63,978 bases of DNA from an uncultured Bacteroidales bacterium (GTDB lineage Bacteria > Bacteroidota > Bacteroidia > Bacteroidales > Bacteroidaceae), in NCBI GenBank assembly GCA_902801425.1, contig CADCIQ010000001.1, forward strand, positions 1 to 63,978, given 5' to 3'. The notes beneath the pieces were generated by a model. The model worked only from the letters and a program-made list of their open reading frames with translations, was not told where the DNA came from and made no database searches. The stretch's first letter is position 1. Every line of letters starts with the position of its first letter. Of this stretch, positions 25,370-32,941 are shown piece by piece. The position numbers and the translations under genes are program-made.

Positions 25370-25766
25370 AGAAAGTAATAAACTCTATATATTAACCACT
25401 TAAATTTAACTAATAAGAAACAGAAAGTACATTTTAGAATAAAATCAGACGAGCGGTAACGCTTTCCCCATGCTGATGATAGTCTCAGACTTTCTCAGCA
25501 AATAGTTAAACACTTATTTATTAACTTGGGTGAGCAACTACCGATTCTCTCGAAATAAAATATAACATAGAGCTTTTGCTCTTGTTCTCTCCTTCTTGAA
25601 CACGACCAAATTCAACAACGGGAACAAGTAAGCGAAAAGTTCCGTGTCCGTTTAGGGCATGGGCTTTTCCGTCATACTTGTCAGTTGTGAAGGTTGCTTG
25701 GTCGTGACCTAAGAAGGAGGACGAGGATTTCGGAAGGTCTGCGCCCTTTTTATATTTCCAATTTAT
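25370..25766 (+). other. Transcribed-looking intergenic region with structured RNA
   Basis: No open frame of note. Downstream of the promoter in repeat copy 2 the region holds small hairpins (AGCG/CGCT near 25455, TGCTGA/TCAGCA near 25480-25505) and then the long rod-like RNA at 25589-25719. The next gene starts at 25767. Confidence 0.55.
25569..25750 (+). ncRNA. Rod-shaped structured RNA, possibly 6S-like (Bacteroidales-1 type)
   Basis: Consecutive helices stack into one long hairpin: 25589-25597 with 25711-25719; 25601-25609 with 25698-25706 (9 bp, CACGACCAA); 25613-25616 with 25684-25687; 25624-25630 with 25675-25681 (ACAAGTA); 25634-25639 with 25664-25669 (GAAAAG); 25642-25649 with 25655-25662 around a GTTTA loop. 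The shape with internal bulges resembles 6S RNA, which sequesters RNA polymerase; the 3' end runs into CCCTTTTT. RNase P and tmRNA signatures are absent. The fold is well supported, the 6S identity is inference. Confidence 0.5.
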
Positions 25767-26222
25767 ATGATAGTAAAACCTGCTGATATGAACAGGGCAT
25801 ATCTAAAACATTTCACTTTTCAGGCTTCTCGCTATGAGGAATACGTAGATGGAGTTTGCCTTTCAAAAGGGAATTGTAATACAATTGTTGTCTCAAAACC
25901 TATCAGTCATGATTGTGTTGCTTTTAATCTTGTAAACGAAGTTCCTGTGAAAATCTGGGATCATTTTGAACTTCCTGTTTTGGGGTATGCTGGAGGAGAT
26001 GTATTAAAGGACAGAATACAATATGGAAGATTGAACACCTTAAAATGGCATGATCCAACGGAGCCAATCGTGTGTAATATTTTCAATAATATGACGTGTA
26101 TTCGTTTTGCGACATTGTCACCATTGCGAATTGTTGAGTTTTACGGTGAGTTTACTGACATTCAAAATAATAGCAGAACAATTAATAACAGTAAATATGG
26201 GACGTCAGTGTCCATGGAGTAA
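25767..26222 (+). CDS. Hypothetical protein, island gene
   Basis: A 151-residue soluble protein (MIVKPADMNRAYLKHF) of unknown family, with no signal peptide or membrane segment. It is strand-rich (CNTIVVSKPI, HFELPVLGYAGG, CIRFATLSPLRIVEFYGEF) and AT-rich in codon use compared with the flanking metabolic genes. The last 26 bases overlap the next gene. It lies 17 bases after the T-run of the structured RNA and may use read-through from the same promoter. I cannot assign a function. Confidence 0.55.
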   Translation: MIVKPADMNRAYLKHFTFQASRYEEYVDGVCLSKGNCNTIVVSKPISHDCVAFNLVNEVPVKIWDHFELPVLGYAGGDVLKDRIQYGRLNTLKWHDPTEPIVCNIFNNMTCIRFATLSPLRIVEFYGEFTDIQNNSRTINNSKYGTSVSME

Positions 26223-26580
26223 AGAAGAACTTCTGAAACTTTATAGAAAGGTAGATGCCTACGCTAAGACTCTATACATTTTGCTTTGTAAACAAGGAGA
26301 TTCTGATGCAGGAGAAGCATTAGCTTCTTATAATTTGTTCAAACTTCCTGTTGTGTATGTTTTTATACATTATCACTATGGCAAGTTTGAGGACTTAGGA
26401 ATGAGCAATAATGATATATCTGCATATATTGGTTTGTTCATGCTTGATACGAGAAATTTTGTTGAAAATTTTCTTGAAGGTATGCGTGAGCAGAATGTGT
26501 TTTATTATGACCGTAGGAATGAGATCGCACCAAAACTCATTGAGGTTTGTGAAGAGGTTCTTTATATTATAAATCATTAA
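26197..26580 (+). CDS. Hypothetical helical protein, island gene
   Basis: A 127-residue protein. I start at ATG 26197 (MGRQCPWSKEELLKLYRK) because the upstream in-frame residues are only the shadow of the preceding gene. It is mainly helical and acidic toward the C-terminus (EIAPKLIEVCEEVLYIINH), without recognised motif. It overlaps the previous gene by 26 bases in another frame, suggesting translational coupling. Family unknown. Confidence 0.5.
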   Translation: MGRQCPWSKEELLKLYRKVDAYAKTLYILLCKQGDSDAGEALASYNLFKLPVVYVFIHYHYGKFEDLGMSNNDISAYIGLFMLDTRNFVENFLEGMREQNVFYYDRRNEIAPKLIEVCEEVLYIINH

Positions 26581-26594
26581 TTCAAATAAACATT

Positions 26595-26783
26595 ATGGAA
26601 GATAGATCTTTTTTATTGATAATTGCAATATTTATTGCAATGTTAATTGGAGTGTGGGGCTCACATCGTAAAATTGGATTCTGGTGGGCATTCGGAATTT
26701 CTTTGGTTAATGCTCTCATCGGAATAATTGTTGTTGCATGTTCAAAGAAACTAACAGAAGAAGAAAAGGAGGCCAAGAAATGA
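26595..26783 (+). CDS. Small two-helix membrane protein
   Basis: A 62-residue protein with two hydrophobic segments (FLLIIAIFIAMLIGVWG and ISLVNALIGIIVVAC) and a charged C-terminus (KKLTEEEKEAKK). It resembles small superinfection- or phage-type membrane proteins in size only. Its TGA overlaps the ATG of the next small membrane gene, so they form a coupled pair. Confidence 0.6.
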   Translation: MEDRSFLLIIAIFIAMLIGVWGSHRKIGFWWAFGISLVNALIGIIVVACSKKLTEEEKEAKK

Positions 26784-26935
26784 AAAAAGCTGGTTATATC
26801 TTCATTATTTTGGGGTGCATCAGTTTTGTACAACAAGCATTCTTCTTACATCATGCTGTTGCTGGTTCTTGCACTATTATTGCCATTGGACTTGGACTGC
26901 TTTATTTTGGCAAGCAAAAAGAAAAAAAGAAGTAA
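26780..26935 (+). CDS. Small membrane protein
   Basis: A 51-residue protein starting at the ATGA overlap (MKKAGYIFIILGCISFVQ), with two hydrophobic stretches and a lysine-rich end (FGKQKEKKK). The alternative upstream start at 26738 lies inside the previous gene and is less likely. Function unknown. Confidence 0.55.
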   Translation: MKKAGYIFIILGCISFVQQAFFLHHAVAGSCTIIAIGLGLLYFGKQKEKKK

Positions 26936-27034
26936 TTTTTAATGAAAGCCAACATTTCGAGTAATATAGCGGTCGAGAATCTTTAGAAAAACTTTTTGCA
27001 TCAATATTTACATTCAATACCATATAGAATCCAA

Positions 27035-27068
27035 TCTACACCACTATAGCATATTGTAGTGGTGTAGA
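27035..27068. repeat. Perfect hairpin with GGTGTAGA arm
   Basis: TCTACACCACTA (27035-27046) pairs with TAGTGGTGTAGA (27057-27068). The arm motif recurs at 27973, 28022, 28043-28115 and in the yafQ terminator (29056-29109). Confidence 0.7.
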
Positions 27069-27107
27069 GTTAAAATTAACTCCCAAAAGAGAAATAATAA
27101 AGTTTAC

Positions 27108-27139
27108 TTGTGTATTTTGTCTTTTTACGCTTACCTTTG
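27108..27139 (+). promoter_or_regulatory. Promoter of the lipoprotein gene at 27171
   Basis: TTG (27108-27110), 21 bp, TACCTTTG (27132-27139), 31 bases before the ATG. Confidence 0.6.
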
Positions 27140-27170
27140 CAATGTCATTGATAAAAAATAAAAAAATATA

Positions 27171-27932
27171 ATGAAAAGAAGAATATTTATATTGGGGCTT
27201 GTAATAAGCCTAATATTGAGTTGGTGTTCTTGCACTAATAATAGGAAACTCTCAAAGTATGAACAAACATTCTTTGGAGATAGTGTTGCGGTATTTGTAC
27301 TTAATAACCCTCAAAATGGTTATCACATATCCATAATTCATAATAAACAATTGAATCTAATACATTTTGAAAGAGGAGATTCAATCAGTCAATACTGTGC
27401 AATCCATGAATTGCCCAAAGAACTCAGAAAATATGAAGAAGACTCTATTGGCGTGTTTTATGTAGATGTGGACTTCCCAGTTCTTAAAATAGACACCTTG
27501 GGTGGTTCAAAAGACAGTCTTGATATGTTCTTTATGGACATGGACTTTGACGATGAAGAAGAATTTGTGGTTAAACACAATGGGTACAACCGCTGGTACT
27601 ATGCATGTTTTGATATGGTGAAAGGTAATACGAAAGACTTATGTCCCGGCATACTTGCACCAAACAATGAACCTCCATATAACAATATCGTTTCTGGTAA
27701 GATAGAACCATCATATACAGTATTCGATTACAATAAGAAAACAATATATATATATGAAACAATGGGATGCTGTTCATTCTATGAAACCTGGGCTAAGTAT
27801 TTTGAACATACTGAATATGGTACCAGAAGTAATGTTAAGGTTTATAAAGAAATGCATCATGATTTTATAGGAGGAAAAGAGTATATCGAAACTTACAAGT
27901 TAATAAACGATAGTTTAAAACTGGTAAAGTAA
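27171..27932 (+). CDS. Hypothetical lipoprotein
   Basis: A 253-residue protein with an N-terminal export signal and lipobox-like ILSWCSC (cysteine near residue 19-21), so probably lipid-anchored. The mature part is acidic and rich in Tyr and Asp (DMFFMDMDFDDEEEFVVKHNGYN resembles an EF-like or integrin-like acidic turn found in some Bacteroidetes secreted proteins). No catalytic motif is visible. It has its own promoter and no close partner gene. Confidence 0.65.
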   Translation: MKRRIFILGLVISLILSWCSCTNNRKLSKYEQTFFGDSVAVFVLNNPQNGYHISIIHNKQLNLIHFERGDSISQYCAIHELPKELRKYEEDSIGVFYVDVDFPVLKIDTLGGSKDSLDMFFMDMDFDDEEEFVVKHNGYNRWYYACFDMVKGNTKDLCPGILAPNNEPPYNNIVSGKIEPSYTVFDYNKKTIYIYETMGCCSFYETWAKYFEHTEYGTRSNVKVYKEMHHDFIGGKEYIETYKLINDSLKLVK

Positions 27933-28352
27933 ACTTGGCAAACTTAAAGAAGTTTTTTGCGTTCAACTCTGCACTCTACACCAAACAGCATATAATCTGT
28001 TGAGATACAGTATATTTCTGCGGTGTAGAGTTGGACATAACTTTACACCAACTCTACATCTATACACCTTTCATAAACAAAGATGATGTAAAGGGTGTAT
28101 AGTTGGTGTAGGGTTAAAATCAACTCTGCATCGTTGTAACTTTTTTGTGAATCATGCGCTTATATAGTCTCTGATGTAGAGTGTAGAGTAAAATGCTGAT
28201 TAGCTTTATAGTTTACCACAGATTTTAATGATTACATAAATAATAACCCTCCTGTACAAGGGGAATATAGAAATGGTTAAGAAATCTGTTTGATCCGTGA
28301 TATCTGTGGTTGTTTTAACTCTGAAAAAAAGAAAAAAACAAAGAGTTTAAAG

Positions 28353-28524
28353 AGGGGGGTGCACTTTTGTGTATTTTAACGCATTTCCCTTCTGATTATC
28401 AACATGTTAGACTGAGTGCACCTCCCCCAAAACAATTATGCTTCTTAGGGGGAGGTGCACTCGTTATTTTCAGTTGATTACCAATGTTTTATACATAAAA
28501 AGGGGTAAAAGTGCACCCCCCTAT
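28353..28524. repeat. Nested double inverted repeat with GTGCAC centres
   Basis: The outer arms (AGGGGGGTGCACTTTT near 28355 and its complement near 28508-28524) enclose inner arms (GAGTGCACCTCCCCC near 28414 and its complement near 28449-28464). All four arms contain the palindrome GTGCAC. Confidence 0.75.
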
Positions 28525-28746
28525 AAAAACTTTCACGAAAAAAATGCACTTGTAATCCAGACATCGCGAAATGAGCCTTTGCATTTTTTAGAATTAAACG
28601 CCAAACACGCACAGGTGGATAACAACGCTTTGAAAAAAAGAATTTTCATGTTAATTCTAACTTGAGTTCGACGAATTGCTTCAGCTTGTTGAGCCTTAGC
28701 GAAAATTTTCATGGATGCATCTCCAATGCTTGTACTTTACAGAAAA

Positions 28747-28845
28747 TTAATGCGAAATTAATGGGATATTAATGAGAAATTATATGTTTTCGCTTTGCGA
28801 ACCTACATTAATGATCACAAATGACACATTAATGTCGCATTAATT
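28747..28845. repeat. 11-bp phase-locked array with TTAATG units
   Basis: Nine units of 11 bp; TTAATGCGAAA, TTAATGGGATA, TTAATGAGAAA are consecutive, and CATTAATG-bearing units recur in phase from 28802. Confidence 0.7.
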
Positions 28846-28911
28846 TTTTCTTGTGGCAAGCGGTTTGTTTTCATCGAATTCACGTTAATTCTACTTTGCC
28901 TTTGCTGCAAG

Positions 28912-29032
28912 TCCCAAGTAATTCCCTTGCAAATCCCATGTAAGTCCCATTTTACTCCCATTATAGGGAACGGACCCACAACGGATTTACAACGGACTTG
29001 GAACGGACCTATAAGGCAGAGCGAAGGATGAA
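28912..29032. repeat. 11-bp phase-locked array, eleven units
   Basis: Five TCCC-headed units (28912-28966) are followed without phase change by CGGAyyTACAA-type units (28967-29032). The latter share their consensus with the array at 82-125. Confidence 0.8.
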
Positions 29033-29055
29033 CAGAATAGGAAAAACAAAAAAGA

Positions 29056-29109
29056 AAAACTCTACACCTTCATGAAATAATAATAATCATTTCTATGGTG
29101 TAGAGTTTT
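29056..29109 (-). terminator. Terminator of the yafQ toxin-antitoxin pair
   Basis: Perfect 13-bp stem (29056-29068 / 29097-29109, AAAACTCTACACC) followed on the minus strand by a T-rich run, 8 bases after the toxin stop. Confidence 0.75.
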
Positions 29110-29116
29110 CTGCTAA

Positions 29117-29410
29117 TTATCGTTTCTTTCCTTTTCCGAAGATGTCGGAATGGGTTCCTGTATTTGTCATAAGAAGCACGAGTTCCGTATCATTCTGTTC
29201 CCATACAAGAAGCCAGTCTGGCTTGATATGGCATTCCCAGCAACCTACATAGTCACCGGATAGTTTATGAGGGTGGTAGGTGGCTGGAAGCGTTCCTGTC
29301 TCAGCAAGCAGAACCATTGCCTCTTTGATAAGCCGCATATCATAGCCACGTTTTTCACAACGCTTCAAGTCCTTTACGAAGCGCTTTGAAGGTTTGATTG
29401 CATACTTCAT
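29117..29410 (-). CDS. YafQ-family type II toxin
   Basis: A 97-residue RelE/ParE-superfamily mRNA interferase of YafQ type. Motifs: MKYAIKPSKRFVKDLKRCEKRG at the N-terminus, the catalytic histidine area TYHPHKLSGDYVGCWECHIKPDWLLVWEQ and the end LLMTNTGTHSDIFG with a conserved histidine. Full length, no disruption. Start overlaps the antitoxin stop by ATGA (29407-29410), the usual antitoxin-first arrangement. Expected to cleave mRNA at the ribosome when free. Confidence 0.9.
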   Translation of the reverse strand: MKYAIKPSKRFVKDLKRCEKRGYDMRLIKEAMVLLAETGTLPATYHPHKLSGDYVGCWECHIKPDWLLVWEQNDTELVLLMTNTGTHSDIFGKGKKR

Positions 29411-29670
29411 ACGTTAATGCCCAAATCCTTAAACATTGCATCAACAGAATCGTATGACTTCAATCTGCCATGCTTCATGTCTTCGTGCGCCTCCTCGATT
29501 GCCTTCATAGTTTTGTCATTAAGATACTCGCCAGTCTCAGGATCGTAGAGGCGTGGCTTTTCAACCTGACTCTCCTCACCAGCCATAGTATATGTCCAGC
29601 CCATCTTCTTTATCATCTTCTTGAAGAAGCTAACATCACTATTGGGAATATTTATGGTAATTGCTGTCAT
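29407..29670 (-). CDS. Antitoxin partner of the YafQ-type toxin
   Basis: An 87-residue protein upstream of and overlapping the toxin. The N-terminal TAITINIPNSDVSFFKKMIKKMGW resembles a ribbon-helix-helix or short strand-helix DNA-binding start, and the C-terminal half is acidic and extended (MKAIEEAHEDMKHGRLKSYDSVDAMFKDLGI), as expected for a toxin-binding tail. It has a TAAATTTG -7 box (29704-29697, minus) just upstream. RelB/DinJ-like by context. Confidence 0.8.
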   Translation of the reverse strand: MTAITINIPNSDVSFFKKMIKKMGWTYTMAGEESQVEKPRLYDPETGEYLNDKTMKAIEEAHEDMKHGRLKSYDSVDAMFKDLGINV

Positions 29671-29861
29671 AAAACATTGTTTTTGTTATTTCGATGCAAA
29701 TTTAGTTAAAAAATTCGATATGACGAATAAAAAAAGGGGAAAAATACTGAAATCAAACAAAAACACCTTGCAATGCCTACTTAACAGACTATATTATGTT
29801 CTATTCATTTACGCTATTTGTCAAAAAAAGAAGGCTTAACGAAGGCATATATAAACGGAAA

Positions 29862-29905
29862 ATACCGCTAATGGAAGAAATTATCCATAAGCGGTATTCA
29901 TTTGT
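29862..29905 (-). terminator. Terminator after ilvC
   Basis: AATACCGCTAATGGA pairs with TCCATAAGCGGTATT with one mismatch, followed by TTCC on the minus strand. It sits about 45 bases after the ilvC stop. Confidence 0.65.
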
Positions 29906-29951
29906 GTAGAATCTTACCTAATCCTCAATATATAAGGTTTAAGTGAATATT

Positions 29952-30995
29952 TTAGTTGTTCTCTGGACGGAGCTTACGAACTGTCTCAGCAGTACGCCAC
30001 ATCTCTGAGTTGTGGAGAGCTGCAAGTTCCTTCTCGAGGCCTTCACGATAGTCAGGCTTAGAGTTAGCGTCGATAGAGATCTGTGCCTCGTTACCAGACT
30101 TAACAGACTCGTAAAGCTTCTGAACTACTGGCTTGCAAGCGTCGTGGAAAGGACCCATCCAGTCGAGAGCACCACGCTGAGCGGTTGTAGAACAGTTAGC
30201 ATACATCCAGTCCATACCCTTCTGAGCGAAGAGAGGCATGAGTGACTGTGTGAGCTCCTCAACAGTCTCGTTGAATGCCTCAGATGGAGTGTGACCGTTC
30301 TCACGGAGAACCTCGTACTGAGCAAGGAGGAGACCCTGAATAGCACCCATGAGTGAGCCACGCTCACCTGTGAGGTCAGAAGTAGCCTCGCGCTGGAAAG
30401 TAGTCTCGAAGAGGTAACCAGAACCGATACCGATACCGAGAGCGAGAGTACGATCGAGAGCACGACCAGTAGCATCGTTGTAAACTGCGTATGAAGAGTT
30501 CAGACCGCGACCCTCAAGGAACATAGTACGGAGTGATGTACCAGAACCCTTAGGAGCAACCATGATAACGTCGATATCCTTAGAAGGAACGCAACCTGTG
30601 CGGTCAGACCATGTGATAGCGAAACCGTGTGAGAAGTAAAGAGCCTTACCAGGAGTGAGATACTTCTGGAGAGTTGGCCATACAGACATTACTGCAGCAT
30701 CAGAAAGAAGACACATAACGATAGTACCCTTCTCTGCAGCCTCCTCGATAGAGAAGAGAGTCTCACCAGGTACCCAACCGTCATTCTTAGCCTTCTCGAA
30801 GGTCTTGCCCTGACGCTGACCAACGATTACGTTGAAACCATTGTCACGAAGGTTACAAGCCTGTCCAGGACCCTGAACGCCATAACCGATGACAGCAATA
30901 GTCTCATCCTTGAGAATCTCACGAGCCTTCTCAAGTGGGAATTCCTCACGTGTCATTACCTCTTCGATAACGCCACCAAAATTCATTTTTGCCAT
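29952..30995 (-). CDS. ilvC: Ketol-acid reductoisomerase
   Basis: KARI of 347 residues, converting acetolactate to dihydroxyisovalerate with NADPH. The Rossmann signature IAVIGYGVQGPGQACNLRDNG (about 33-53) and catalytic segments HGFAITW, VAPKGSGTSLR, ETTFQREATSDLTGERG and EELTQSLMPLF are visible. Last gene of the ilv operon in the minus direction and followed by a terminator. A 294-bp gap separates it from the upstream thioesterase gene and contains a heptad array, so it may also be transcribed separately. Confidence 0.95.
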   Translation of the reverse strand: MAKMNFGGVIEEVMTREEFPLEKAREILKDETIAVIGYGVQGPGQACNLRDNGFNVIVGQRQGKTFEKAKNDGWVPGETLFSIEEAAEKGTIVMCLLSDAAVMSVWPTLQKYLTPGKALYFSHGFAITWSDRTGCVPSKDIDVIMVAPKGSGTSLRTMFLEGRGLNSSYAVYNDATGRALDRTLALGIGIGSGYLFETTFQREATSDLTGERGSLMGAIQGLLLAQYEVLRENGHTPSEAFNETVEELTQSLMPLFAQKGMDWMYANCSTTAQRGALDWMGPFHDACKPVVQKLYESVKSGNEAQISIDANSKPDYREGLEKELAALHNSEMWRTAETVRKLRPENN

Positions 30996-31059
30996 TTTAA
31001 ATACTAATTTTTATAAAAACTGTTATAAATAACTTTATTCTTTCTTAGATTATGCCGAA

Positions 31060-31129
31060 GGTCAAAGGACTAAGGACCAAGGCTTCCGACCTTTGACTTT
31101 TGACCTTAGACTTTTGACTTTATTCCGAC
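31060..31129. repeat. 7-bp phase-locked array between ilvC and the thioesterase gene
   Basis: Ten heptads in perfect phase: GGTCAAA, GGACTAA, GGACCAA, then turning at GGCTTCC into the complementary GACCTTT, GACTTTT, GACCTTA series, so the array is also an inverted repeat. Confidence 0.85.
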
Positions 31130-31289
31130 TGCAAAGATACTAAATATTTCTGAATGATGCAAGAAAACACGCATATATTATACAATTCACAATAATTCGT
31201 CACTAATAACGCGCTTTTTCTTTCATTCTGAAAGTAGATAGCACCATTTTTGTGAAAAGCGCAACCAAACAACCAAACTCGGCTGCTCG

Positions 31290-32039
31290 CTATACCCTAA
31301 ACTCCATTTTCAATCTGCTAAGCTCCACTTCCTCGTTTTCTTCCTGTCGGGTAAAACGGAAATAGTGATTCAGCTCGTCTTCCTGAAAATGATAGATTCT
31401 GAGTATCTCGTTCCAATGACCTTCCGCCACATACGCAATCTCTACTCGCTTGACATCGTGAGTACGAAGGAAATCAAGTGGGAATGTATTCATAACATGA
31501 TCAAGATAGCGAACAGAATTGAGATGTCCGTTGACATCAAGATCAGAATATTCCACCTTAAACTCCGTATATTCAGTCATCTCAGGAGTCTTCACGCGAG
31601 AGACATCCGCTATAGGACATTCCTTCTCCTTATGAATGTAGTTAACGATAGCACCATCATTGACAAAGAAGATGTTCTGAGGCTCACGTGTAACAGTATC
31701 AATCATCGCCCATACACTCTTGGCATATCCATACACCTTCTTTCCATCTTCTGAAAGTATCTCCCAGTTACGCTTGGTGAAATACTTCATAGCACTCTCA
31801 ACCCACGTTGTGATCGTGATATGATCGTGCTCGCGTGGCATATCCTCAAGTTCAATGGCAAGACGTGAGAGAACCCATGTCTTGTTGATCGTATTGAGAT
31901 ATGTCATTCCGAAATTCCTTTTGCAGGAATGTATATCAGCAGCATTGAGCAAGTCGTTTCCGAGATGCCCAAGACACAACTGATGCTTGAAGTCGCAATG
32001 GAATGCGTCGGTGGCGATGTGGAGAGTCTCTTCTAACAT
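31290..32039 (-). CDS. Acyl-ACP thioesterase
   Basis: A 249-residue Fat/Acyl-ACP thioesterase (double hotdog). Signatures: RNFGMTYLNTINKTWVLSRLAIEL, ITTWVESAMKYFTKRNWEI in the first hotdog and the catalytic-domain pattern YSDLDVNGHLNSVRYLDHVM in the second. It releases fatty acids from ACP. Start at 32039 (MLEETLHIATDAF); the nine residues before it in the frame come from the heptad array. Its place between ilvN and ilvC is common in Bacteroidetes and may link branched-chain acid supply to fatty-acid synthesis. Confidence 0.88.
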   Translation of the reverse strand: MLEETLHIATDAFHCDFKHQLCLGHLGNDLLNAADIHSCKRNFGMTYLNTINKTWVLSRLAIELEDMPREHDHITITTWVESAMKYFTKRNWEILSEDGKKVYGYAKSVWAMIDTVTREPQNIFFVNDGAIVNYIHKEKECPIADVSRVKTPEMTEYTEFKVEYSDLDVNGHLNSVRYLDHVMNTFPLDFLRTHDVKRVEIAYVAEGHWNEILRIYHFQEDELNHYFRFTRQEENEEVELSRLKMEFRV

Positions 32040-32071
32040 GTACAATTTACCATTTACAATGTACAATTGCT
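32037..32071. repeat. 7-bp phase-locked array joining ilvN stop and thioesterase start
   Basis: Heptads CATGTAC, AATTTAC, CATTTAC, AATGTAC, AATTGCT. The ilvN stop (32054-32056) and the next gene's ATG (32037-32039) are both inside it, and the last ilvN residues (NCTL) are encoded by it. Confidence 0.8.
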
Positions 32072-32941
32072 CGCCTCTTCTTCCTTTCTCTGTGCGATAT
32101 ACTGATCAAGTCTCTCGATACAAGACCTTGTGATAGCAATACGACCAGAGCGAACGAACTGGAGAACGCAGCCTAAGTCATTGAGCTGATTGAAGTTATC
32201 AAGCACATCACTTGAGATACCTGTCTTCTCCACAATGGTATAGGTTGGGTTTACCTCAACGATACGAGCATCATGACGACGAACGATTCGGCTAATCTCC
32301 TGATTGGCAAGTACCATAGGAGTTGAGAGTTTCAGAAGAGAAGTCTCAAGGATGAAGATCTCATCATCAGCAAAGCAATTAGCCTGAAGCACATCTATCT
32401 TCTTCTCTATCTGCTTTGTCAGCATCTCTGCCATCTCCTGCTTGCAATAGCAAGTGATGGTATATTTATGTACGCCCGGAGTAGAAGAAGAGCATACGTT
32501 GAGAGATTCAATATTAACCTGTCGGCGAGTGAACACAGCGGTAATCTGATTCAGGATACCTGCAAAGTTCTCAGAATAGATAATCAGGGTATAGAGAGGG
32601 AGACCATCGTGATTAAGCTGAGCACCCTCCCATGCTGGAGTCACAGGACGCGCAACGGCATTTCTCTTAAATGTCTCATGCTGAGGAGTTCCATTGTTAA
32701 AATGCTTCTCATCAGCCTTACGCTCTCGTGCAAGATTCTTCTCGAAAGAGTTGCGTTCCTTGGCTGCAGCTGCACGTACAACGGCATCAAAGAGGGCAGC
32801 TTCTTCTTCCTGCAGCTGCTCATCACACTTGCCACAGGTATTGCAATCGCCACACTCGGCAGCGCCATAACGGCCCCCCTCCGTCTCACCCGAGGGGGAG
32901 AGATTTTGGTTTGGCTTATTGTTTATATTGTCTTTATTCAT
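32054..32941 (-). CDS. ilvN: Acetolactate synthase small subunit with unusual N-terminal extension
   Basis: Regulatory subunit binding the valine effector through an ACT domain (about 115-195: YTLIIYSENFAGILNQITAVFTRRQVNIESLNV), followed by the C-terminal half (STPMVLANQEISRIVRRHDARIVEVNPTY). At 295 residues it is about 110 longer than the usual 165-190. The extra N-terminus starts with a repeat-encoded segment (LSPSGETEGGR) and continues with CGDCNTCGKC, four cysteines spaced by two, resembling a metal or Fe-S site, then a charged helix. The start at 32941 is the most upstream; an internal start near the ACT domain would give the normal length. Confidence 0.85.
   Translation of the reverse strand: MNKDNINNKPNQNLSPSGETEGGRYGAAECGDCNTCGKCDEQLQEEEAALFDAVVRAAAAKERNSFEKNLARERKADEKHFNNGTPQHETFKRNAVARPVTPAWEGAQLNHDGLPLYTLIIYSENFAGILNQITAVFTRRQVNIESLNVCSSSTPGVHKYTITCYCKQEMAEMLTKQIEKKIDVLQANCFADDEIFILETSLLKLSTPMVLANQEISRIVRRHDARIVEVNPTYTIVEKTGISSDVLDNFNQLNDLGCVLQFVRSGRIAITRSCIERLDQYIAQRKEEEASNCTL

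Larger units (their letters stand above)
27933..29116. other. Repeat-rich intergenic island of 1.2 kb
   Basis: No supported gene; the 75-residue frame at 28438-28665 spans repeats. In order: GTGTAGAG-type inverted repeats (27973-28130), a 9-bp periodic stretch (ATCTGTTTG type, about 28282-28312), a nested GC-rich inverted repeat (28353-28524), an 11-bp array with TTAATG units (28747-28845), a second 11-bp array with TCCC then GGAAC units (28912-29032), and the yafQ terminator (29056-29109). Confidence 0.65.

Noticed and set aside
25569-25750. RNase P RNA or tmRNA
   Set aside because: The conserved RNase P core (GAGGAAAGTCC type) and the tmRNA acceptor-stem and tag-frame features are missing; the single long rod fits neither.
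28438-28665. 75-codon open frame in the accessory island
   Set aside because: It runs through the nested GTGCAC inverted repeat and other repeats, has no recognisable motif and no promoter or partner gene.
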